Source of the DNA: Cladopsammia gracilis | Taxonomy: Eukaryota > Cnidaria > Anthozoa > Scleractinia > Dendrophylliidae | Direction: 5' to 3' | DNA: 64,000 bases | Assembly: GCA_022457155.1 (NCBI GenBank) | Contig: JAJGOT010000995.1 | Span: 49,917-113,916, forward strand | Shown here: positions 56,623-64,000 of the stretch, in pieces | Position numbering within the stretch: position 1 is the first letter of the stretch | Layout of the letters: each line of letters opens with the position of its first letter | Program-made: the position numbers and the translations under genes | Notes under the pieces: model-generated | Told to the model about the DNA's origin: nothing | The model's input: the letters and a program-made list of their open reading frames with translations, nothing else | The model's database searches: none

Positions 56623-57639
56623 TTATATTTTGAAATATTGACTAAACAATTTATTATATTGTGGTCTATTGATTGTTGATGTCTTCAATAATGTGTCCAA
56701 TATAACTACTCCTGTATTTCGCATATCAATGCTAGTATTTCCTGCCAATATTTCACCAATAATCAATCCCAATTTTTTAACAAGCTGCTTTACATCATTA
56801 TAAAACATAATATTTCCGCCTCTCTGTTTTTTTCCCCGACTCTGGATTCCAGAACCTTTTATTGTTTCCAATTTAGTATTATAATGTTTTATGTATTCAT
56901 TTAAAGTAACTCTTGCGTTGTCTATTCTTTTGTTTCGCATTTGCCTCTCTGCATCTGATATCTCCCCCTTATTGTATTGTTTTGTAACATTTGCTTTATA
57001 GCCACTTAATTGGCTCCTTTTTATTTTAGCATCCTTTATAATCTTATTAAGATATTTCTTAGTCTTTTGGGGTGTCATTATTGATTGATTCAATATCTTA
57101 TCCACATTTTCATAATTCACAATACCAATATCATTCAAAATCTCATTACTCGTATCTTCATCATCCAATGCATAATCGATCTCTTCGTCGTCATCATATT
57201 CTGGTGGTAAATCCTCAGGTTCCGGAGGCAGGTACTGAGGATCAACATAAATCTGCTTCTTTCCTTCAATAAGATCTTGTAAAGATTCGTCATATGTTGG
57301 AGGTTTTGGTACCAGTTGTTTATCTTGTTGTGGTGGTACATAATCACCAAATAGATCATCAATTTCCATTTCTTCAAAAGGATCAACTTCAGGCATATAG
57401 TCAATACCAGGCTCACCTTTCTTAGGCGGTCGCTTTTTTCTCTGAGGTATACTCGAAACTAAATTACTGTCAATAACATCATCTAATTTACTAGTCACTG
57501 GTTTAAATACCTTCGCCAATGACTGTTGGTTTGTCTGCTGACCAATATCATGTTTCGTTATTATATTATGAACATAATTAATCTTATTTCCTAATTCAGA
57601 TTTATTCTTTGCAAGTTCTTTCCATTTAAGTAAACTCAT
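56623..57639 (-). CDS. PPxY-bearing virion protein (338 aa)
   Basis: N-terminal helical part (KWKELAKNKSELGNKINYVH). The acidic Pro-rich middle has PPTY (113-116) and PPEY (145-148), the class of late motif that recruits NEDD4-type ligases. A coiled middle follows, then IKGS|G (260-264), an adenain-type site, and a hydrophobic helical C-terminal part (GLIIGEILAGNTSIDMRNTG). Position next to the penton recalls adenovirus cement proteins. Exact homologue unknown. Confidence 0.68.
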   Translation of the reverse strand: MSLLKWKELAKNKSELGNKINYVHNIITKHDIGQQTNQQSLAKVFKPVTSKLDDVIDSNLVSSIPQRKKRPPKKGEPGIDYMPEVDPFEEMEIDDLFGDYVPPQQDKQLVPKPPTYDESLQDLIEGKKQIYVDPQYLPPEPEDLPPEYDDDEEIDYALDDEDTSNEILNDIGIVNYENVDKILNQSIMTPQKTKKYLNKIIKDAKIKRSQLSGYKANVTKQYNKGEISDAERQMRNKRIDNARVTLNEYIKHYNTKLETIKGSGIQSRGKKQRGGNIMFYNDVKQLVKKLGLIIGEILAGNTSIDMRNTGVVILDTLLKTSTINRPQYNKLFSQYFKI

Positions 57640-57762
57640 TTATTATTATATTATTACATTACATAAAAATGAAAATCATATATAAAAAATAACGTTTAAC
57701 ACCGTGTTATACACCGTGTATAACACCATGTTATATTGAAATAATATACCCATATAATATAA

Positions 57763-58398
57763 ATGAAAATACCAAATTATGACGTTGAAGACGATGTTGT
57801 CTCAAACTTTAAACAGTTATATGAATTCATGCCTGATCAATATTTTAGGATGCTGGTTTGTGGCCCATCTAATTCGGGAAAAACAAATACACTGATGCAT
57901 ATGATCCTCCATCTATTGTATTTTGATAAAATATACCTGTATGCGAAAAACTTAGAGCAGTCGAAGTACCAAAATCTTTTAGATATGTTCCAGCCAATAA
58001 GTGATGAAGTTGGTTATGATGTTATTGAAGCAAGTAATGATAAGATTATTCCCGTTGAAAACCTTGACAGTGAGTCACAGAAAATTGTCATTTTCGATGA
58101 TTTCGTATGTGATAAAAACCAAAAACCATTAGTCGACTATTTTATACGAGGGAGACATAAAAATTGTAGTGTGATTTATCTGAGTCAAAGCTACTATAAG
58201 ACACCAAAAGACATAAGATTGAACTGTTCACATTTCTCTATTTACGAATTCCCAAGTGCTAATGAGAGGAGTCTAATTTGTCATGAAAACAGTATTCCAA
58301 AAGAATTATACGAGAAAGCAACTGAAGAACCATATTGCTTCGTATATATTGATAAGCCACGGAAATTCACAACCAAGAATTTCAATGAAAAAATATAA
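57763..58398 (+). CDS. E3 A32/FtsK-like packaging ATPase
   Basis: 211 aa. Walker A GPSNSGKTN, Walker B KIVIFDDFV, SVIYLSQSYYKTPKDIR sensor region. First gene of the rightward run. ATATAATATAA-ATG start. Packages the genome. Confidence 0.92.
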   Translation: MKIPNYDVEDDVVSNFKQLYEFMPDQYFRMLVCGPSNSGKTNTLMHMILHLLYFDKIYLYAKNLEQSKYQNLLDMFQPISDEVGYDVIEASNDKIIPVENLDSESQKIVIFDDFVCDKNQKPLVDYFIRGRHKNCSVIYLSQSYYKTPKDIRLNCSHFSIYEFPSANERSLICHENSIPKELYEKATEEPYCFVYIDKPRKFTTKNFNEKI

Positions 58399-58414
58399 TA
58401 TAACTCAATTATAT

Positions 58415-60169
58415 ATGAGTTACTCAAATGGAATTTTACCATCTTCAACATCAACATCAATGGCGACACCACAACGGGGATTGCCTGGCGTAGGGTTCAA
58501 ATTGACAGATGATGGTGATGATATGCAAAACAAGAAATTAATTAATGTTAAGGATCCTATAAATTTTAAAGATGTCGTCAACAAAGAGTATGGAGACACG
58601 CATTATTTAAAGTTAGATGGAACAACTCATATGACGGGGGATCTTGATATGCGGGGAAATAAATTAATTCTACCTGGAGAAATTGATATGGATCGAAAAC
58701 TGATCACAAATATGGATACGGATGAAAACAATGATCTTTCTGCGGTGAATATGGTAACTTTGAAAAAATATCACCCTAATGCCCCAGCACATACACATGA
58801 AGTGACCAAAGATATTGATTTGAAGGAGATGTACAATATTGTCCAGTCAAAACAACAAACATGGCATGATTTGGGAGCCAATTATAACAATCTAGTTTCT
58901 TACAATGATGTCAAAAATATATTCTTATCCCGCAAAGAGACGTTTCCAATGGAGACGGCTTTGGATATGGAAAATCACACCATTTTTAACGTGAAAGACC
59001 CAACTGTCGATGACCAAGGCGCAAACAAAAGATATGTTGATACACATTTAAACGAAAAATTAGACAAAACGATTTCCAGCGATCTTGATATGCAAAGTTA
59101 TAAAATTACTACTTTAGCAACACCTAAACCACATGAGAATAGCGCTGCCGTAAATGTTTCATTCTTCAACGCCGAACTCAATGATTCTAATACAAACTTG
59201 TATACACGAATAACAGACGATTATAAGAGTTATGTTAATAAGTCACACATAACTTCCTCTACTACCGAAAAAGACGTTTTCAGATACCTGATGGAAGATG
59301 TGGACGAGAGCTCGTCGGAGAGTAATATTATTGTTAATGGAATCATCAATTTTGTATCAAGCCCACACAAAATCAATAAGAAAGCCTATGATATAACTCT
59401 TACGACAGATAATAACGATGAGTTCAGGTCAAGGATAGGTTTTAATGCATACAAACTTCCTCAAGGTGAGTACACTATGGTGATTGAGTTTTTCGTTCCA
59501 GATAAAGCTCACATTGGTTCGACATCTGTCAATGTTGTCTCAACAGTTCTTAATATCGGACAGCAAACTACAAAGATATTCAACACTGAAGGATACACAA
59601 AAAGCATTATTCATTTACATAAGTATCAAGTCTCTCCACCTGAATATATAATGATAGACCTTCATGGAAGTATATCGACTGGTAATACAAAGAAAGCACA
59701 TCTAATCGTTTATGGTGTTCAAGGCTATGTCTCGAGTGTCGACCCAGATGTATTTGATACTGTTTTTGTAATTGAAGGTGGAAAAATGACTATGCAAACT
59801 GATTTGAATATGAATTCATACAAAATCATGAATGCAACCCATCACATATTGGGGCAATTAAAAACAGATAATAATGGGGGTAAAACGTTTTTATTAAACG
59901 GTTGTGACAAAATAATAATTCCAAACGGATGTCAATTAAAAAAAATAATAGGTCACTATAATCTCTTAGATTTTTCCTACAAAACAATATCCTTAAAAAT
60001 ACTCTATGGGTTCTCTTTAACTCAAATAACAACCTATAGTTTATCTGGAAGTCAAAGACAAACGATAGATATAAACTTAGATTTACCATACGGTCATATG
60101 GCTGTGGAGATGGTCGAACCGATTAAGAATCAGGACATATCAATACTAATTGAATATACCACACCATAA
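58415..60169 (+). CDS. E3 fibre-like protein
   Basis: 584 aa from MSYSNGILPSS, 16 bp after the ATPase stop. The frame is open further upstream, but those ATGs lie inside the ATPase gene or nearer its stop. Repeats of phage-tail-fibre style: MQNKKLINVKDPINFKDVVN with GDLDMRGNKLILPG, MENHTIFNVKDPTVDDQGAN with LDMQSYKITTLATP, and MTMQTDLNMNSYKIMNAT near the end, then a beta-rich tip domain. Presumably the receptor-binding fibre. The E4 homologue is broken in three. Confidence 0.85.
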   Translation: MSYSNGILPSSTSTSMATPQRGLPGVGFKLTDDGDDMQNKKLINVKDPINFKDVVNKEYGDTHYLKLDGTTHMTGDLDMRGNKLILPGEIDMDRKLITNMDTDENNDLSAVNMVTLKKYHPNAPAHTHEVTKDIDLKEMYNIVQSKQQTWHDLGANYNNLVSYNDVKNIFLSRKETFPMETALDMENHTIFNVKDPTVDDQGANKRYVDTHLNEKLDKTISSDLDMQSYKITTLATPKPHENSAAVNVSFFNAELNDSNTNLYTRITDDYKSYVNKSHITSSTTEKDVFRYLMEDVDESSSESNIIVNGIINFVSSPHKINKKAYDITLTTDNNDEFRSRIGFNAYKLPQGEYTMVIEFFVPDKAHIGSTSVNVVSTVLNIGQQTTKIFNTEGYTKSIIHLHKYQVSPPEYIMIDLHGSISTGNTKKAHLIVYGVQGYVSSVDPDVFDTVFVIEGGKMTMQTDLNMNSYKIMNATHHILGQLKTDNNGGKTFLLNGCDKIIIPNGCQLKKIIGHYNLLDFSYKTISLKILYGFSLTQITTYSLSGSQRQTIDINLDLPYGHMAVEMVEPIKNQDISILIEYTTP

Positions 60170-60288
60170 ATTACTATAAATACATTATATAATAACTAAA
60201 ACAGGCATCTTCAATTTTAATCACATAGGAAAAACATACACCATATTTTTATATATAAAAGCTAATTTAATATAATCAATAAATATAC

Positions 60289-60690
60289 ATGCCGAATTTG
60301 GAGCAAGCAATTAATTTTTGTAATAAATTTTTCACAGCCCGAAAAAACCTACATCCTGATACTAAAGATGAAATATTAAAATCGGCTTTAATATATCAAT
60401 TTTTGTATGTAAACTATTTGAATGAGCCAGTATCATTTAACCAAATATTAGAAAAACACCCAGACATTGGATTAATTGGACCAGGTTCTTGTACTATAAA
60501 CACCAAATACCAATTTTTAATTAAACATGCTATTTTTCATGATGCATTTGGAAGATTTTACAATGACTATGGAGAGGGGCCTGGATACACATATTGTTAC
60601 CATTCATTGCCTAAGAAAATAAAAAGATCTCCAATAATGGGCCAAATAAGTGGTGTATTATATTGTCTTCTTTCAAATCCTAAAATATAA
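60289..60690 (+). CDS. Unknown protein (133 aa)
   Basis: Helical N-terminal half (LEQAINFCNKFFTARKNLHP, ILKSALIYQFLYVNYL), then GLIGPGSCTINTKYQFLIKH and YNDYGEGPGYTYCYHSLPKK. No recognised domain. Intact, ATAAATATAC-ATG start. Confidence 0.6.
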   Translation: MPNLEQAINFCNKFFTARKNLHPDTKDEILKSALIYQFLYVNYLNEPVSFNQILEKHPDIGLIGPGSCTINTKYQFLIKHAIFHDAFGRFYNDYGEGPGYTYCYHSLPKKIKRSPIMGQISGVLYCLLSNPKI

Positions 60691-60710
60691 TTATCCAAAT
60701 ATATAATATA

Positions 60711-61208
60711 ATGACTAAAACAGATAAAACAGAAATATTCGATTTCAATCATATTGATACAAACATAAGCCCAGAAAAATTATCTGAAATCAAAGCATTG
60801 TATAAATTTTATCATAAACGCTTTTGGTGTTATAAGAAGGCTTTCAAATATTTCAAGAGCTTGAATTTAATTATTAATGTAACTTCAACAGGCTTAGTAG
60901 TTATTGGTACAGTAGCTGGTAGTATCACATTAAATCCTGCTATACTAGCTTCTATTTCTGGAGCTGGTTTAGTTCTAAAAACAGTAAGTGACATTAATAA
61001 TTATTCGAAGAAAATAGAAATGTCTAAATTTGCATACACAACATATGAAAAAGTATTAGTTGATTTACGGTCTTGTTTAAGAGGAAATCAATTTAACCAC
61101 ACTGTTTTCATCAATGAAATGAGACAGTTAGATGAAATAATCATCGATCTTTGTCCTCTTGCCGATAAATTTGATAAACAATATGATAAAAAATTCATTT
61201 CCGAGTAA
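60711..61208 (+). CDS. E3 membrane-hairpin protein (165 aa)
   Basis: Soluble N-terminal segment (IFDFNHIDTNISPEKLSEIK, KFYHKRFWCYKKAFKYFK). Two hydrophobic segments follow (TSTGLVVIGTVAGSITLNPA and ILASISGAGLVLKTV), then TTYEKVLVDLRSCLRG and a charged end. Family shared with E4 (25850) and, by layout, with the E1/E2 224-226-aa proteins. Confidence 0.78.
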   Translation: MTKTDKTEIFDFNHIDTNISPEKLSEIKALYKFYHKRFWCYKKAFKYFKSLNLIINVTSTGLVVIGTVAGSITLNPAILASISGAGLVLKTVSDINNYSKKIEMSKFAYTTYEKVLVDLRSCLRGNQFNHTVFINEMRQLDEIIIDLCPLADKFDKQYDKKFISE

Positions 61209-61331
61209 ACTTTACTAACAAACTTTACTTTTTACGATAAACTTTACTAACAAACTTTGTTCAATAACTCATTCATAGGGAAAACCCCCTTTGCATGACG
61301 TATGATGTTTTTCTGAGAATCACGCAACAGG

Positions 61332-61901
61332 TCACCTTTTAATAATTTTGTTTATATCATTCTTTATCAATTCATAAACATGTTTCCACCAAGTCTCATA
61401 GAATTTTAATGTCTTCATTGACTTCGTTACTTTAATACTCTTGTATGGAAGCTCAAGCATCCTAAATAATTGCTTGATAATAAATTTAATACTAATCATC
61501 CGTTTACGGTTATTGTTAACCTGCGATAATACTTCATTAACCAAAGCGAATATTCTCAGGATTTTCTGTCTATTATCATTACTAATTTGCACATGATTCT
61601 GTTGTGCTATATGATTGACCACATTCAAAATATGATATTTTCTTCTATACACACTCTTTCTCGTCATTTTATATTTGTTATCATGGAAATCGATATATGG
61701 AGCTTGTAAATCATATCCATTAACAACACCACAATTTTTACAAACATTCATTCCATTGTCATTAAACATATCTTTTTTATCACAACATGATTCAACAACT
61801 TCCGTATTTCTAACAACATCTGCTAATCGTTGGTCACAAAAGGGACAGGTTAACTCTCCTGTATTCTTAAATTCGTCATGAATTCCCAAATTACAATTCA
61901 T
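61332..61901 (-). CDS. VLTF3-like late transcription factor
   Basis: 189 aa. Zinc-binding N-terminus (CPFCDQ, ESCCDKKDMF, MNVCKNCGVVNGYDL) and the segment DNKYKMTRKSVYRRKYHILN ... FIIKQLFRMLELPYKSIKVT ... YETWWKHVYELI. The arrangement resembles poxvirus/NCLDV VLTF3-type factors. Would direct late transcription if active in nucleus or cytoplasm. Last gene before the right TIR. Confidence 0.72.
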   Translation of the reverse strand: MNCNLGIHDEFKNTGELTCPFCDQRLADVVRNTEVVESCCDKKDMFNDNGMNVCKNCGVVNGYDLQAPYIDFHDNKYKMTRKSVYRRKYHILNVVNHIAQQNHVQISNDNRQKILRIFALVNEVLSQVNNNRKRMISIKFIIKQLFRMLELPYKSIKVTKSMKTLKFYETWWKHVYELIKNDINKIIKR

Positions 61902-61970
61902 TCTATACTATTATATGAGATTATATTTTTAAAAAATACCGCAGTTGTGAGATAGCGTTGGTTCAATTGC

Positions 61971-62494
61971 TTCAGAGAGTAAGGCATCTTCTCTAAACTT
62001 CACAAATGACTTCCACTGAAAAGTTACACAAATTAATAACTTTTCACTGAAACATTTCACGATTGTGTAGTGAAAATGTGAAGCTTTTGATTGGTTGAAA
62101 AAATCATACGACTGTCTCATGACCTTGAAACGCAATATTATGACTCATTTTCCTGGGGGAACCCCCTATTGTATGACATCATCGACTTCCTGTGTTTCCG
62201 AGAATTGTGTCACGCAAAGGATTCTATTATGTGGAATCACGCGATGAAATAAACGCACTTTGTTTTTTATAAAACATATAGTTTAATTATTTTATGGAAA
62301 CATATAGTTTATTATTTTATGGAAACATATAGTTTAATTATTTTATGGAAACATATAGTTTTCCAAAAACTGGTTTACATTAAATGGAAACAAAAAAACT
62401 GGTTACCATCATATGGAAAGTAGTATTAGAGTTGGGTTGGTATCAGATCAAAAAAATATTTTTTTGATCTGGTGCCCCCAACTCTAAAACTACT
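61971..62494 (-). repeat. E3 right terminal inverted repeat
   Basis: Inverted copy of 45801-46304 with 21 extra bp near 62122-62142. The tip palindrome is 62419-62494 and the iterons lie at about 62262-62360. Followed by CAACTT. Confidence 0.93.
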
Positions 62495-64000
62495 CAACTT
62501 CTCTGTCTTATCCTCTGCCTGTCCCTCTATCAATGCCCTTTGATAAGGAGACATCCATGACTTTACGACACTATGCTTTTCTGGTGCTAGAGGGTAAGCA
62601 TTGTGTTCATCGTGCAACTCCTCGGGGTATTCTAGATCAACCTCAAGGATGTAGCCAATCTTTCTGTTTGGGGACCACTTCCTGATTTGGTGTTGTGTTG
62701 GATACACTAGGCACCATTGAAAGTTGCCAACAGGTAGTGGTTGACTCATGGCCCAACCGTAAAGATTGTTTGCATCGAAGTACATGATGTAGCTGGTTTC
62801 TTGATCTGGATTGTGGTCATCAAGAAAGGGATTGTTCGCTTTGCAGAAGCGCCTGCTCTCCATTGAAATGCCGCCACGCATGCCCTTTTCGACAAAGAGG
62901 TGCATGTTTATGTCTGTGAGCAGTTCTAGGTTGATTCCTGTGTATTTCAAAAGAGCGTCCCAGCTGAGGCCCGGGGCTGTATAGTAATGCGCAGGGTCAA
63001 GTTTGTAGTGCTTGAGGCATGTTTTTCTGAAGTTCTCGAAGACATCTGCAAGGAGGAGTACATCTGTCTCTAGGTAAAGATCATGATACTCGCCGAGGTC
63101 TTTACATTCGAACGTCTCCCACACTTTCTGCGCATGAGTGTAGTCTTCATCACTGATGTGCTCCTTTTTGAGCTCGCTATAGAACGCGCTCTTCTCTGGG
63201 AGTGACTTCTCATCAAACCGCCTCCAAGAGTCCATGTACTCGTATGGATAGTTTCCTTTTTGCAGAAGGAGCTTGAGTTTATTTGGGTCCTTTTGATGGT
63301 TTGTCATGATTGTAAAGGACTCTGGTTCGTTTGATTTAACCAGGCTATCGAGGCTCGACTGCATGAACTGCAAGCTGTCGATAAACCTTAAGTTGCCAAG
63401 AGAGAAAGAAATGTACTTCTCCATATTTGTCGGGATGCACTTCAGATCAGATTGTACTTTAGCTATGCCGCTCATGATATGATGTGCATCGTAGCCCTTC
63501 AAGTTGTGAAAGATAACAGGGATTGTAACAGTTTCCGGGTTGATTCTGAAGTGATTTATATTGCAAGCTTTGTGAGCAGCGCCTCGATACTTGCCTGTTA
63601 TGTGGCAGTGATCTCTAACAGCGTCTCTCATGAAGTCTCGTACGAGAGATTCTCCGCAAAATAGGCAATCAACTTGCTCAAAGATGGGCTTTGTTTTTTG
63701 TTGCCTTTTGTTTCTTGGTCCTATGAAGGGTGACGCCTCCAAACGCCCTGTTTCTTCGTTTTGGATGTAGGTTTTAAATGCATTGACGTAGCATTTGTTA
63801 GTTTTGTGATGAACAAGACCCACGTACGCTCCCGTGTTCGGATCGTAGACTTCGATAGAGTCGTTGAAGTTCTCTTTGTAGAGATCATAATCACAAATGC
63901 TGCAGAAATTTGCATTGTTGAAGTCGGCCCAGTCTGCTTGTGTCATTGAAACGGGCTTCTTTTGATGAAGTTCGTCTCTTATCTCCCTCTCTAACAATTG
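62495..64000 (-). pseudogene. polB: E2 PolB, N-terminal and exonuclease part (continues past the edge)
   Basis: Open to the window edge, so the true start is outside. Holds two Cys-rich HNH-like blocks (CSICDYDLY and CLFCGESLVRDFM ... RDHCHITGKYRGAAHKACN), exo II (PVIFHNLKGYDAHHI), exo III (YHDLYLETDVLLLADVFENF), RGGISMESRRFCKANNPF and palm motif A (YFDANNLYGWAMSQPLP). It enters E3 sequence at 62494 and continues at 45800. Confidence 0.92.

Larger units (their letters stand above)
45801..62494. mobile_element. E3: intact adintovirus-like Polinton, 16.7 kb
   Basis: Flanked by CAACTT (45795-45800 and 62495-62500), with ~510-bp TIRs beginning AGTAGTTTTAGAG. AT-rich. Gene order: PolB, zinc finger, coiled coil, integrase, PLA2, small DUF5679-like, protease fusion, major capsid, pVI-like, penton, PPxY protein (all minus); ATPase, fibre, unknown, membrane (plus); VLTF3-like (minus). 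No broken gene is seen. The integrase alone lacks an ATG. Confidence 0.95.
31351..64000. mobile_element. E2: Polinton-type element, right end outside the window
   Basis: Co-linear with E1 in inverted orientation from its left end to PolB. The left end is taken as 31351, where a palindrome begins whose core sequence (GTCAAAATAAGCGGTTTCTC) matches the E1 tip (GTCAAATGCGGTTTTTCGAG). It interrupts LINE coding sequence. The expected 6-bp duplication is AACAGT (31345-31350). It is interrupted by E3 in its PolB gene. Most genes are intact; lesions are listed per gene. Confidence 0.85.

Overview
This is eukaryotic (invertebrate metazoan) DNA made almost entirely of nested mobile elements; I see no host gene. 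The element mix (Polinton/Maverick or adintovirus-like elements, Ty3/gypsy, RTE and L1/Tx1 LINEs, a Harbinger-like element) suits a marine invertebrate, perhaps a cnidarian, but the sequence does not fix the species.

Four Polinton-type elements, here called E1 to E4, can be told apart. E4 is an old AT-rich remnant (about 2657-27697). Its fibre gene was cut by a gypsy element (1-2656), by E1 (2896-23417) and by a Harbinger-like element (23763-25637). E1 is 20.5 kb, with ~319-bp terminal inverted repeats and a 6-bp target duplication (TGGTAT at 2890-2895 and 23418-23423). It carries an RTE LINE (9721-12680, 12-bp duplication) and many frameshifts. E2 (31351 to beyond 64000) is co-linear with E1, inverted and better preserved, and is inserted in an L1/Tx1-type LINE. 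E3 (45801-62494, 16.7 kb, duplication CAACTT) sits inside the DNA polymerase gene of E2 and is the youngest and most intact: every gene I can read in it is open.

E1 and E2 share a virion set: double-jelly-roll major capsid, penton, packaging ATPase, a 520-600 aa protein, a coiled-coil membrane protein and several small membrane proteins. They also share an rve integrase, a YqaJ-type exonuclease and a zinc-ribbon protein. No adenain-type protease is visible in either. Early/replication genes share a CCAATTG box 32-39 nt upstream of ATG; virion genes have a TATATA run directly before ATG. E1 and E2 carry PolB genes of different types joined at the same position. E3 is of the adintovirus type: PolB with a built-in HNH motif, chromodomain integrase, PLA2 protein, adenain protease fused to a virion protein, major capsid, pVI-like protein, penton, PPxY protein, ATPase, fibre and a VLTF3-like factor.

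Points most worth a second look: (1) in E3 the integrase has no ATG and follows a canonical -1 slippery heptamer just before the PLA2 stop codon; (2) adenain-type cleavage motifs in three E3 virion proteins, one of which would release an 11-residue basic C-terminal peptide like the adenovirus protease cofactor; (3) all three readable elements end in a palindrome; (4) the E1 TIR contains a decayed piece of integrase coding sequence; (5) a ~550-bp non-coding block shared by E1 and E2 has a GTGAC iteron array and candidate RNA helices with a compensatory change; (6) E2 has a transglutaminase-like gene at its end.
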